From contig NZ_JABVWW010000011.1 of assembly GCF_013350005.1 (NCBI RefSeq), forward strand, positions 1 to 64,000: a stretch of 64,000 nucleotides of DNA, given 5' to 3'. Below, piece after piece: positions 7,872 through 15,809 of the stretch (within the stretch, counting starts at the first letter, position 1; every line of letters begins with the position of its first letter). The stretch is from Methylocystis silviterrae (GTDB lineage Bacteria; Pseudomonadota; Alphaproteobacteria; Rhizobiales; Beijerinckiaceae). The translations under genes were made by a program, and so were the position numbers. The notes under the pieces are model-generated. The model made no database searches, was not told the DNA's origin, and saw only the letters and a list, made by a program, of their open reading frames with translations.

Positions 7872-9050
7872 TCAGTTCAATTTGCATTTCGTCTCCGGCT
7901 GATCGACTCCAAGCGTGTCGAGTTCGCTCGTCTGATGGAGAAAGCCTTCCTGGGGCGAAACGGAGACGACCATCCGCCCGTCGGAAAGCAGGATCGGTTG
8001 GCGCAACTGCTGGTTCCAGGGCCGCAGCGTAAGCCGCACGCCTTTGAATGCGGCGATGGAGAAGTCCGCGCCGAGCAGGTAGAGGCGGAGCTTCTCGGGG
8101 TCGTTCGACCCGGTGCGCGTTGCGGCTTCGCCAATCATCCGCATGGCGACCCACGCCGCATTGTCTCGCGCATTCATCAGGCGCCTGAACGTCTTGGTGA
8201 AGCGGTTTTGCAACTGTAGCGCGCCCCATTGCTCATGGGAGGGGTCCCAGCTTGTCGGCATCAGGCCGCCGGAGCCCGCCACAGGACGCGGGTCCCAGGT
8301 GCGGTAGGGCAGATAGCCGCCAAAGACCTCGCTCTCGTCGGCGGCGATGAGCGCGTCATAGGCGGGCGCGTTCTGCGTCAGGACCGGGATTTGCCGCTGG
8401 GTCTGCACGGAGCCGGAGTCGCTGCGTCGTCCGCCGCCGGTGTCTTCATAGACGCGTTCCTCGACGATCTTTGCGCCAAATTTCTTGGCGCTGTTGCGGA
8501 AGGCTTGCGCCAAAAATTCGTCTTTCGGATGCGACCCCTTGATGAGGAGCCAGCGGCGCCATTGCTTCCAGATGAGATATTGCGCGAGACCATCAGTGAG
8601 CATCGACCGCGTCGGCGCGACATGGATGACATTGGCGCGGCAGTCATTTTCGCGAAGCCTGTCATCCGTCGCGGAGACATTAAACAGCACGGCGCCTTTC
8701 GGCTTCGCGCGCTCGGAAGCGGCAAGCAGACGTTCGGCCGAAAGATCGGCGATGATGAACAGCGCGCCCTTGTCCAGGAGCGCGTCGAGGGCCGCCACGA
8801 CGTCATCGCCGTCCTCGAGCCTGGCGTCGATCGCCTCGAACGTCTGGTTGGTGAATTTGCCTGTGGTGTTGTTGTCGGCTGCGCCCATCAGCGCCCCCGC
8901 GAGCGTATCGTCGGCGGCCGGAATATCGAGAATAGAGAGGGTTTCTCGGGCGTGCGTTTCGCGCAAGACGCCGACTTTGACGTTGACCGTTTCAGCCGCG
9001 ACCGGCGCGGCGAAAAGCACGAAACAGAAGGCGGCGACCAAGCTTTTCAT
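7872..9050 (-). CDS. lutA: Periplasmic substrate-binding protein of the PQQ/lanthanide ABC system (LutA-like)
   Basis: A 392-residue exported protein with a signal peptide (MKSLVAAFCF... ending PVAA) followed by a type I periplasmic binding fold: VKVGVLRE, LDKGALFIIADLSAE, HPKDEFLAQAF, ADESEVFGGYLPYRT. It belongs to the binding-protein family linked to PQQ-dependent alcohol dehydrogenase ABC systems; LutA of Methylorubrum is its functional analogue. ATG 9050 is chosen because upstream codons add a hydrophilic stretch before a canonical signal peptide. The last codons overlap a possible ATG (7887) of the propeller gene. The ligand is likely a lanthanide species, by neighbourhood only. Confidence 0.85.
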   Translation of the reverse strand: MKSLVAAFCFVLFAAPVAAETVNVKVGVLRETHARETLSILDIPAADDTLAGALMGAADNNTTGKFTNQTFEAIDARLEDGDDVVAALDALLDKGALFIIADLSAERLLAASERAKPKGAVLFNVSATDDRLRENDCRANVIHVAPTRSMLTDGLAQYLIWKQWRRWLLIKGSHPKDEFLAQAFRNSAKKFGAKIVEERVYEDTGGGRRSDSGSVQTQRQIPVLTQNAPAYDALIAADESEVFGGYLPYRTWDPRPVAGSGGLMPTSWDPSHEQWGALQLQNRFTKTFRRLMNARDNAAWVAMRMIGEAATRTGSNDPEKLRLYLLGADFSIAAFKGVRLTLRPWNQQLRQPILLSDGRMVVSVSPQEGFLHQTSELDTLGVDQPETKCKLN

Positions 9051-9115
9051 ATTGCCTAGATGGCCGCTTTGGCGCGCAGGATCAAGTTCTTCAGAGCCCG
9101 CGCGCCTTCCTCGAT

Positions 9116-9520
9116 TCACCGTGTCACGCGCAGCAGCGCCTTACCCTTCTTGGATGCGAACTCCTTGGCGTCGAGCGTGCCGTCATTGTCGGGATCCGCA
9201 TCCTTGAACATGACGGAGACCATCGTCAGAAATTCGTCCTTGGACAGCGTGCCGTCATTGTCAGGATCGGCCGTTTTGAAATCCTTCTTTGAGACGCGTC
9301 CTTTCATTTCTTTGAAATCGACCGTTCCGTCAGCGTCCTTCTCGAGACGCGTAAAGAGATCCGTCGCAGACTTGTTGATTTCCTTGAGATCAACAGTTCC
9401 GTCATCGTCCGTGTCGAGCGCGGCCACGGCGCCCGCCGCCTTCTTCGCGAGCGCGGACGTCGCCGGCAGCGCTATGACGCCAGCAAGCGCGAGCGCGCCG
9501 AATAGAAATGCTTTTTTCAT
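9116..9520 (-). CDS. lanM: Lanmodulin-like periplasmic EF-hand protein
   Basis: A 134-residue protein with a signal peptide (cleavage after about residue 25) and four EF-hand loops: DTDDDGTVDLKE (36-47), EKDADGTVDFKE (60-71), DPDNDGTLSKDE (85-96), DPDNDGTLDAKE (109-120). The linkers are 12, 13 and 12 residues, far shorter than in calmodulin and the same pattern as lanmodulin. The KGRVS segment between loops 2 and 3 and the short basic C-terminal helix also match lanmodulin as I remember it. The hallmark Pro at loop position 2 is kept in loops 3 and 4, but is Thr in loop 1 and Lys in loop 2. Loop 2 starts with Glu and loop 3 has Ser at position 9. It lies between the TonB receptor and the binding protein genes. 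Known role: selective periplasmic lanthanide binding. Whether this variant keeps the affinity is open. Confidence 0.87.
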   Translation of the reverse strand: MKKAFLFGALALAGVIALPATSALAKKAAGAVAALDTDDDGTVDLKEINKSATDLFTRLEKDADGTVDFKEMKGRVSKKDFKTADPDNDGTLSKDEFLTMVSVMFKDADPDNDGTLDAKEFASKKGKALLRVTR

Positions 9521-9611
9521 GTGCGACTCCTTTGGGTAAGGCCATCGCACGCAATATAGCGCGGGCGCCGCCGAGCCGGCTAGCGGCCCGCGACATTCCT
9601 GCCCTCTGGCG

Positions 9612-12005
9612 TCAGTAGGTGATCTTCACGCCCCCATAGACGCCCAGCGGCGGCCCGATCGAGACCATGCGCGGATTGTTGAAGGCGAGGAAGGAGATGT
9701 CATTCGTGTCGAAAAACGTGCCGAAGCTGCGCGAGCGCGTATTCGTCACATTTTCGAGCAGGCCATAGACCTGGATGTTCGGGCCGAGCTGATAGGAGGT
9801 GCGCAGATTGAGGATGGCGTAGGGCGAGAGCGTTCCGGCGAAATTGATCTCGTCGCCGCGAATCCATGGCCCGGAAGTATATTGAACGTCAGCGCCGACC
9901 TTCCAGAGCGGAGTCATCGCGAAGTCGAACCCTCCCTTGAGCCGATGGCGCGGCACGGAGGTCAGGTTCGCGCCAGGCGTCACCATGAGCGAGCCGCCCG
10001 TGCCGAAGATTTGGGTGAGCGGATTGTCCGGCGAGCCCAATATGATGGTCGAGCGGAAGGTCGCGTCGGTCAGCGTATAGTTCAGAAAGGCGTTGAGCCT
10101 TTCGTCCGTATAGCGCAGCGACGCCTCGACGCCCTGACGCAGCGTCGTGCCGGCGTTGGTGAAATAGCCGCGCCCGTTGATCGTGCTCGGCACGCTCAGA
10201 ATGTCGTTGAAATTATGCGTGCGAAAGAGGCCCGCGCTCCAGGTGACCCAGCCGGGCAGCGCGTCGGCATAGGCCGGCAGAAGCGCTGGAACGTGCACGT
10301 CGCCGCGAAGGCCCGTTTCGATCGTCTGCGACTCGACCTGTTTCAGTGGCGGATCGGCGACGAGGAAGCTGTCAATGAGACAGGGACGGTTGGGATCGGC
10401 GCAGCCGAGCTCGAGCGGCGTCGGCGCGCGATTGCCTTCCGAATAGCTGGCGTAGGCGGAGAGATTGGGCAGGATCTTATAGGTCAGGCCCGCCACCGGA
10501 TTAATGCGGGTGAATATCCCATTGCCGTTCAGCGACGTGCCGCGCAGATCGTAAAGGGAGATGCCGGCGCGGTTGAAGCGCGCGCCCGCCGTGAGGGTGA
10601 GCTGGTCGGTGAGATCGAGCGAGTCGAGCGCATAGACGCCGAGATAGTCATTGCCGGCCTTCATCGACACGGTGGAGACGCCGCTCGCCTGCTCATCCAC
10701 GTAATAATTGAAGCCGGCGACGACGAGATTGGGCAGGATCAATCCCAGCTCTTCATTGGCGGAGAAGCCGGTCCAACCATGATCGTAGCTGACGCCGAAG
10801 GTGATCTTGTTGTGGAAGCCGAAATAATGGTCGTCATTCGTTGCCTGCACCGTGCCGCCGATGGTGCGCGAGCGCGTCCAGGTGCGGTCGACGGCCCCGA
10901 GCGGCGCCTGCCCATTGAAGAAATTGGGGATGTTCGTGTCACCCGCGTCGGACTCGCAGCGCTCCTCGCCTTCCTCGCATTCGAATTCGGTCGTATTGCC
11001 GTCGACGCGCGCCTGATCGAAGGCGCGGTAATGCACGTCGCCGAAGAGTTTCCATGTCGGCGTGGCCTGGAACACGCCATTGAGGTCGAACATTGAGAGC
11101 GAATTCTTGATCGTCTGCGGCGTGGTGAAGACGGCGCTTTCGTCGATATTGGTCAGATCGACAGGCGCGGGGCCCGAGACGCCGAATTTGTTATGCGCGA
11201 GTGTCGCGGTCGCGTGAATCTCGCCGCTGTCGCCGCGATAGCCGACGTCGCCGTAGAAGCGCTTGATATGCGCGCCGGAAAACTGCCGATAGCCGTCGTC
11301 GCCCAAGGCCTCCATGGCCATATAGGTCGCGAAGGGCCCGGACTGCACGCCATATTGCATCGTGCCCTGGCGGCGGCCGCGGCTGCCGAAACGGCCATCG
11401 ATTTCGAAGCCCTGCCAAGTGAAGCCGTTCTTCATGTCGAGCGTGATGGCGCCGCCGATGGCGTTGAGGCCGAAGATCGGATTGCCGGTGACGACGGTGA
11501 AGCGATCGATGGCGACGCTTGGGATCATGTCCCAGAAGACGTTGTCGCCCCAGGCCTCGTTGATGCGAATGCCGTTCTGATAGACCGCTAGGCCCTGCGG
11601 CGTGCCGGCGATGGGAGAAGCGACGAAGCCGCGGAAATCCACTTCGGGAAGGAAAGGCCCGCCGGCCACGTCATTGACGATGACTCCGGGCGCCTGGCGA
11701 ACGAGATTTCCGGTGAGGTCGAAAGCGCGGGTGTTTTGAAGCTCCTTGCCGGTGATCGTGTAGGTGGCGGCGGGAACAGCGTAACGCACGATGGGAGACG
11801 CCGGCAGAGCAGGCGTCGCAGGCGCAGACGTCACCGACGCTGCCGGCGCGCGCTGGGTCGAGGGCGTCGTCTGAACAGGCGGCCGCGCGGTCGAACGCAA
11901 AGGCGCGCCTCCCACCTCGATCGTTGGCAGCGCCTGCTGCGCGCGAACCGTTGTGGCGATGGAGGCGCAAAGCGCGATCAGCGAGACCTGTTTGACGTAG
12001 CGCAT
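9612..12005 (-). CDS. lutH: TonB-dependent outer-membrane receptor (LutH-like)
   Basis: A 797-residue receptor with a signal peptide (about residues 1-22), a TonB-box-like TIEV just after it, a Pro/Ala/Thr-rich linker, a plug domain (ITGKELQNTRAFDLTGNL, PGVIVNDV, FRGFVASPIAGTPQGLAVYQNGIRINE, NAIGGAITLDMKNG) and a long beta-barrel ending in an aromatic C-terminus (KITY). The barrel contains an acidic loop around residues 330-350 (EFECEEGEERCESDAGD) that could present metal ligands. It is encoded directly upstream of the lanmodulin-like gene, as expected for LutH, the lanthanide (lanthanophore) receptor of methylotrophs. ATG 12005 is the first Met giving a proper signal peptide. Confidence 0.85.
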   Translation of the reverse strand: MRYVKQVSLIALCASIATTVRAQQALPTIEVGGAPLRSTARPPVQTTPSTQRAPAASVTSAPATPALPASPIVRYAVPAATYTITGKELQNTRAFDLTGNLVRQAPGVIVNDVAGGPFLPEVDFRGFVASPIAGTPQGLAVYQNGIRINEAWGDNVFWDMIPSVAIDRFTVVTGNPIFGLNAIGGAITLDMKNGFTWQGFEIDGRFGSRGRRQGTMQYGVQSGPFATYMAMEALGDDGYRQFSGAHIKRFYGDVGYRGDSGEIHATATLAHNKFGVSGPAPVDLTNIDESAVFTTPQTIKNSLSMFDLNGVFQATPTWKLFGDVHYRAFDQARVDGNTTEFECEEGEERCESDAGDTNIPNFFNGQAPLGAVDRTWTRSRTIGGTVQATNDDHYFGFHNKITFGVSYDHGWTGFSANEELGLILPNLVVAGFNYYVDEQASGVSTVSMKAGNDYLGVYALDSLDLTDQLTLTAGARFNRAGISLYDLRGTSLNGNGIFTRINPVAGLTYKILPNLSAYASYSEGNRAPTPLELGCADPNRPCLIDSFLVADPPLKQVESQTIETGLRGDVHVPALLPAYADALPGWVTWSAGLFRTHNFNDILSVPSTINGRGYFTNAGTTLRQGVEASLRYTDERLNAFLNYTLTDATFRSTIILGSPDNPLTQIFGTGGSLMVTPGANLTSVPRHRLKGGFDFAMTPLWKVGADVQYTSGPWIRGDEINFAGTLSPYAILNLRTSYQLGPNIQVYGLLENVTNTRSRSFGTFFDTNDISFLAFNNPRMVSIGPPLGVYGGVKITY

Positions 12006-12314
12006 GAGAGACCTGGAATTCGAACCGTGTTTGAACGAGTTATATCGACGCGGCTCGCCGCGGGTAGTGGCCAGAGACGACAAACCGGCAATATTTCCCG
12101 TCTGTTGTACGACCGCTACACTTCTGAAAAATAACGGAAATCTGCGGATACATTCCCGTATGCTTCGGGAAGATATCCCGAGCCGCGCGACGAGGGCGAA
12201 CGGCGTCAACAGCCGAATACCGGCGGGATAAATGTGTTTGTCCGGCGCAAATTTGCCGTCGAGCGCGTCGAACAGGCTGGCTCGCACGCTGTTGTTGGCT
12301 CGGCGCAGATCGGA
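12006..12314. other. Gap upstream of the TonB receptor gene
   Basis: About 309 bases separate the receptor start from the membrane protein gene upstream on the same strand. The sequence is less GC-rich than its flanks, as expected for a promoter region, and an A/T-rich patch lies at 12110-12140. I could not identify a convincing promoter or operator pair. The lut genes are likely transcribed from here. Confidence 0.4.
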
Positions 12315-13043
12315 TTAAGTCGTCGCCGAAACGCCAGTGGTTTTCCGCCGCAAGGGCAGGCTCGCGATCAGCACCGCAAGTATTCCGGTGACGAAAATGC
12401 CGTCGAACGTTCCGGCGCCGCCAAACGAAACGATCGGCGTCCCGATGCCCTCGATCTTATCAAGATTGAGTAAGTCGGCGCCGATAAGCGTGCCGAGACT
12501 GCCGCTGACATAGGCGACCGGCGCAGCGAAATCGCGCGACAGCAGGATCGCGAGAGCCGCCGACAACAGCGGCGGCGCCAGGATCGGCACGCTAATGCCG
12601 GCGCCGGGCACAATCCGCGCAAAGTAATGGACAACCAAAGCGACGACCGCCGTCGCCAGCGCCGCCACGATCCAGATAGGATTGCGGACGAGCAGATAGA
12701 TCGAAAGAAACAGCGGAATAACGGCGCCGCCGACATTGACCGCCAGTATCATTCCCGGCCAATCGACCACCACCGGGACGACATAGCGCCTCCCGAAAAA
12801 GTCGATCATCTCTTGAGGAACGACGCGTTCGTCGGCGAAGTGCGCGATCGGAATGTTCACATAGCTTCCCAGAAGCGACGCGAGCAAGAGGAGCGTCGCA
12901 AATTTGGAGCTCAGGCCGATGCGGCCGAAAGCATAGCGGAGCACTCCGAATTGGATCAGCAGGAACAGCGCGATGAGCGCGCCCAGGAAGACCGCGTAGA
13001 GGATTGGCGGCAGCGGGAGATAGTCAACATGTTCTGAGTTCAC
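12315..13043 (-). CDS. DUF1614-type integral membrane protein
   Basis: A 242-residue protein with seven or so hydrophobic segments and conserved-looking polar positions between them (SYVNIPIAHF, NVGGAVIPLFLSIYLL, GTLIGADLLNL, GIGTPIVSFGGAGTFDGIFVTG). The pattern matches the DUF1614 family, whose function is unknown. The GTG at 13043 is selected because it starts shortly before the first membrane segment; the longer open frame adds an Arg-rich stretch. It is upstream of lutH on the same strand but separated by about 300 bases, so it need not belong to the lut operon. Confidence 0.75.
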   Translation of the reverse strand: MNSEHVDYLPLPPILYAVFLGALIALFLLIQFGVLRYAFGRIGLSSKFATLLLLASLLGSYVNIPIAHFADERVVPQEMIDFFGRRYVVPVVVDWPGMILAVNVGGAVIPLFLSIYLLVRNPIWIVAALATAVVALVVHYFARIVPGAGISVPILAPPLLSAALAILLSRDFAAPVAYVSGSLGTLIGADLLNLDKIEGIGTPIVSFGGAGTFDGIFVTGILAVLIASLPLRRKTTGVSATT

Positions 13044-13339
13044 GCGCCACCCCGTGCATTGCGGTGCGTCGACCGTTAAGCCGCATATAGGGGCGAAGCG
13101 ACGCCGGTCGAGTTGAGTCTCAGTTAGGCGAAAGACCGCGAGCGCCCTTGGCTTGACCCTCACGGTGGTCCGGCGCCGTCTGTTGGAGCGAATGATCGCC
13201 GACATAAATTTTGGCGATTGTCTTCAAATTCCTGGCGGCTAGCACAATTACGCGATGTCCGACGTGCGATCGTTCATGCCTGCGCTCAAAGTGGAGTCCT
13301 GCGCATAGCCGCATCTTGCGCGGCGAAGATTTGAGGAGA

Positions 13340-13711
13340 ATGCCGGTGATCGAGCTGCTCTCGAACTTTCCCGCGAACGTCGTTGCGATCGTCTGCAAGG
13401 GACGCGTGACGAAAGCCGATTATGACGCCGTTCTTGTGCCGGCGGTTCGAGATGCGCTCGAGAAACATGACAAGGTCAGGATCTATTACGAAATCGCGCC
13501 TGACTTTTCGGGATTTGATCCGGGCGCGATGTGGGAGGACTTTAGGGTTGGCATGGAGCATCTCTCGCGCTGGGAACGGGTCGCGCTTGTCACGGATGTT
13601 GAGTGGATCAAGCACACGATGCAGTTTTTCAGCTTCATGATGCCCGGCGACATGAAGGCGTTTCCGACCACGCAAGCCGATCAGGCGCGTGACTGGATTG
13701 TCGCTCAGTGA
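13340..13711 (+). CDS. SpoIIAA-like (STAS-type) protein
   Basis: A 123-residue soluble protein of the SpoIIAA-like family. It starts MPVIELLSNF and has the VVAIVCKGRVTKADYDAVLVP strand-helix unit, followed by KVRIYYE, FDPGAMWEDF and RVALVTDVEWI. A GAGGAG ribosome site precedes ATG 13340. The family is widespread in aerobic bacteria, and its role is largely unknown (possible lipid or stress-related). It converges with the histidine kinase gene, their ends overlapping by a few bases. Confidence 0.8.
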   Translation: MPVIELLSNFPANVVAIVCKGRVTKADYDAVLVPAVRDALEKHDKVRIYYEIAPDFSGFDPGAMWEDFRVGMEHLSRWERVALVTDVEWIKHTMQFFSFMMPGDMKAFPTTQADQARDWIVAQ

Positions 13712-15036
13712 CGCGGCGCTCCGCCCTCGCGCATCGGCAGCGACGCGGTTAGCCGCGCGCCGCCCTTTGCGTCGTTTGCAAGCGTGAGCGCGCCGCCGAG
13801 CGCGCCGACTCGTTCGCTCATACCGCGCAAGCCGAGACCGCTCGACGACGCGGAACGAGTCGCTTGGAGACCCGCCCCATTGTCACGCACGACAATATGC
13901 AATGCGCCCTTCGACCGCTTGACGGCGACCTCGACTCGATTGGCGCCTGAATGTCGAAGAGCATTGGCGAGCGCTTCCTGCACGATGCGATAGGCGGTGA
14001 GCGCGGTCGCTTCTTCGATGTCCCCTGAGGCGCCGTCGAGCGAAAGCGCGATGGCGACCTTCGGGTTGGTTTCGCGCCAGCCTTGCGCCAGCGCCTCTAA
14101 CGCGTCGGCAAGTCCCATCTCCTCGAGGGCGGCGGGACGCAGCCGGCCGAGAATGCGCCTGTTGACCTGTTGCAGAGCGGCGATCTGCGCGTCGATGCGG
14201 GCGCAGTCTTCGGCGAGCCGGGTCGGGTCTGCGCCCGACGCCGTCGCCCGTCGCGCCAACGCGCCAACGCCAGCGCGCACCGTGAACAGAAAGGGGCCGA
14301 TTTCGTCATGCAGATCGCGGGCGATGTCTTTTCGCTCTTCGTCCTGCACATGGATCATGCGCCGCACGAGCTTGCGATTTTCTTCGTCGAGCCGTTGCAG
14401 CGTTGCGGCGAGCGCGTTGATTCGTTCGGCAATGATGACGAATTCCAAAGACCCGTCGGCGGGAACGCGCATCGAATGTTCGCCGCGCTCCAGACGCTTC
14501 AGTCCCTCCGCGAGCGTCGCGACCGGACGCAGCGTCCGCGACACGGCGAGCGAAACGAGGGCGAAGGCGGCGATGGCGATTCCCGCGCCGCCGATCGCGA
14601 GCCAGACGATCTCCTGCCAAATCTCGGCGATCTCATCCGCGGGATTGGGAGCGATCATGATCGCGGCGCCGCGCCCAGTTTCGATCCGGGTCACGGCGGC
14701 GTTCGGCAGCACGAGCCGGGTGAACCACTGCGGCGCGCGGTCGACGTCCTCCCGTGCGGGCGTCTCCTCTCCGGCGAGCGTGACGCGAACATGGCGCAGC
14801 CGCCGCGCGTCGGCGAGAAGTCGCGCTATCTCGGCCTGCGGGTCTGGCGCTGCGTCAAGCCGCGCTAGCGTCGCTTCTATGAGTTCGCGCGCAAGCCGCG
14901 TCGCGCCGTCGGCTTCGGCGCGAACGCGCGCGCCCGCATGCAAGACGAGCAGGCCGACGCCGAGCGCCAATCCCAGCGCAAGCACGACGCCGAGCAGCAG
15001 CGACAGGCGAAGGCGCAGGGAGAGCCTTCGAAGCAT
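13705..15036 (-). CDS. Sensor histidine kinase, NarL/UhpB type, with HAMP domain
   Basis: A 443-residue membrane kinase: transmembrane segments at about 11-32 and 144-166 flanking a short periplasmic domain, a HAMP region from about 168, then the HisKA_3 dimerisation motif with phospho-acceptor His243 in ARDLHDEIG, and an ATPase domain with EALANALRHSGANR (N box), VRDNGAGL and GLGLRGM (G boxes). It is divergent from the response regulator gene 108 bases away, surely its partner. The pair resembles the mxaY/mxaB-type systems that control methanol dehydrogenase genes in methylotrophs. Its place between lut and pqqA/fhc supports that idea, but the signal is unknown. Confidence 0.87.
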   Translation of the reverse strand: MLRRLSLRLRLSLLLGVVLALGLALGVGLLVLHAGARVRAEADGATRLARELIEATLARLDAAPDPQAEIARLLADARRLRHVRVTLAGEETPAREDVDRAPQWFTRLVLPNAAVTRIETGRGAAIMIAPNPADEIAEIWQEIVWLAIGGAGIAIAAFALVSLAVSRTLRPVATLAEGLKRLERGEHSMRVPADGSLEFVIIAERINALAATLQRLDEENRKLVRRMIHVQDEERKDIARDLHDEIGPFLFTVRAGVGALARRATASGADPTRLAEDCARIDAQIAALQQVNRRILGRLRPAALEEMGLADALEALAQGWRETNPKVAIALSLDGASGDIEEATALTAYRIVQEALANALRHSGANRVEVAVKRSKGALHIVVRDNGAGLQATRSASSSGLGLRGMSERVGALGGALTLANDAKGGARLTASLPMREGGAPRH

Positions 15037-15144
15037 GGGCCAATTCTCTAGAGAAGCGTGCGACTTTACGAAAGGCCCCAAATGCCGGCAATGTTCTGCC
15101 GCCTGCCTTCGGCAAGCACGGGATACTTGGAGCCACGTCCGATT

Positions 15145-15765
15145 ATGCGCGTTCTTATCGTCGACGACCATCCGATCATCGTTTCCGGCTGCGCGGCGAT
15201 GCTCGCCGGTGAAGGCGACATCGACGTCGTCGACGCGCGAGACGCGGAGACGGGTCTTGCCGTCTTCGTGGCGCAAAAGCCGGACGTGACCGTCGTCGAC
15301 ATCGGTCTGCCGGGGGTTTCGGGATTCGAATTAACGCGGCGGATTCTCGCAGCTGATCCGCAGGCGCGCATCGTCGTCTTCAGCATGAACGACGATCCGA
15401 TCTTCGCGGCGCGCGCGATTCAGACGGGGGCCAAAGGTTATGTGACGAAGAACGACGATCCCTATCTCTTGCTGACGGCGGTGCGCGAGGTCGCGTCCGG
15501 CGGCGTTTTCCTTATGCCCAAAATCGCCAACCAGCTCGCCTTCGAAAAGAGCGGCGCTTCGGCCAGTCCGCTCTCCGCGTTGACCGCGCGCGAATTGGAG
15601 ATTTTGCGAATGCTCGGGCGCGGGCTCGGAACGACGGAGATCGCCGACGCGACTCAAGTCTCCTACAAGACCATCGCCAACAGCTGCTCGATCATGAAAC
15701 GAAAGCTCGGCGCCCGCACGCCGATGGAGCTGATGCGCATCGCGCTGGAACACAAACTGACGTGA
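15145..15765 (+). CDS. Response regulator, LuxR/NarL family (MxaB-like)
   Basis: A 206-residue regulator. The receiver domain has the acidic pair at residues 7-8, phospho-acceptor Asp52 in VVDIGLPG, Ser in VFSMNDDP and Lys in GYVTKNDDP. The C-terminal LuxR helix-turn-helix runs from LTARELEILRMLGRG to SYKTIANSCSIMKRKLGA. It is transcribed away from the kinase gene. The MNDDPIFAARAIQTGAKGYV stretch looks like MxaB of methylotrophs, which regulates methanol oxidation genes; this is from memory and not confirmed by alignment. Confidence 0.88.
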   Translation: MRVLIVDDHPIIVSGCAAMLAGEGDIDVVDARDAETGLAVFVAQKPDVTVVDIGLPGVSGFELTRRILAADPQARIVVFSMNDDPIFAARAIQTGAKGYVTKNDDPYLLLTAVREVASGGVFLMPKIANQLAFEKSGASASPLSALTARELEILRMLGRGLGTTEIADATQVSYKTIANSCSIMKRKLGARTPMELMRIALEHKLT

Positions 15766-15774
15766 GAGGCGTAT

Positions 15775-15800
15775 CCCTTCTCCCGCGAGCGGGAGAGGGG
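15775..15800. terminator. GC-rich hairpin between convergent genes
   Basis: The inverted repeat CCCTTCTCCCGC...GCGGGAGAGGGG has almost no loop and lies between the convergent response regulator and cytochrome c peroxidase genes. There is no T-run, so it is probably a dispersed palindrome (same family as 7741-7866) that may act as a bidirectional barrier. Confidence 0.5.
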
Positions 15801-15809
15801 ACGCGCGGC

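Noticed and set aside
9882..11096. A 404-codon open frame on the plus strand
   Set aside because: It is antisense to the TonB receptor barrel and has shadow-type composition.
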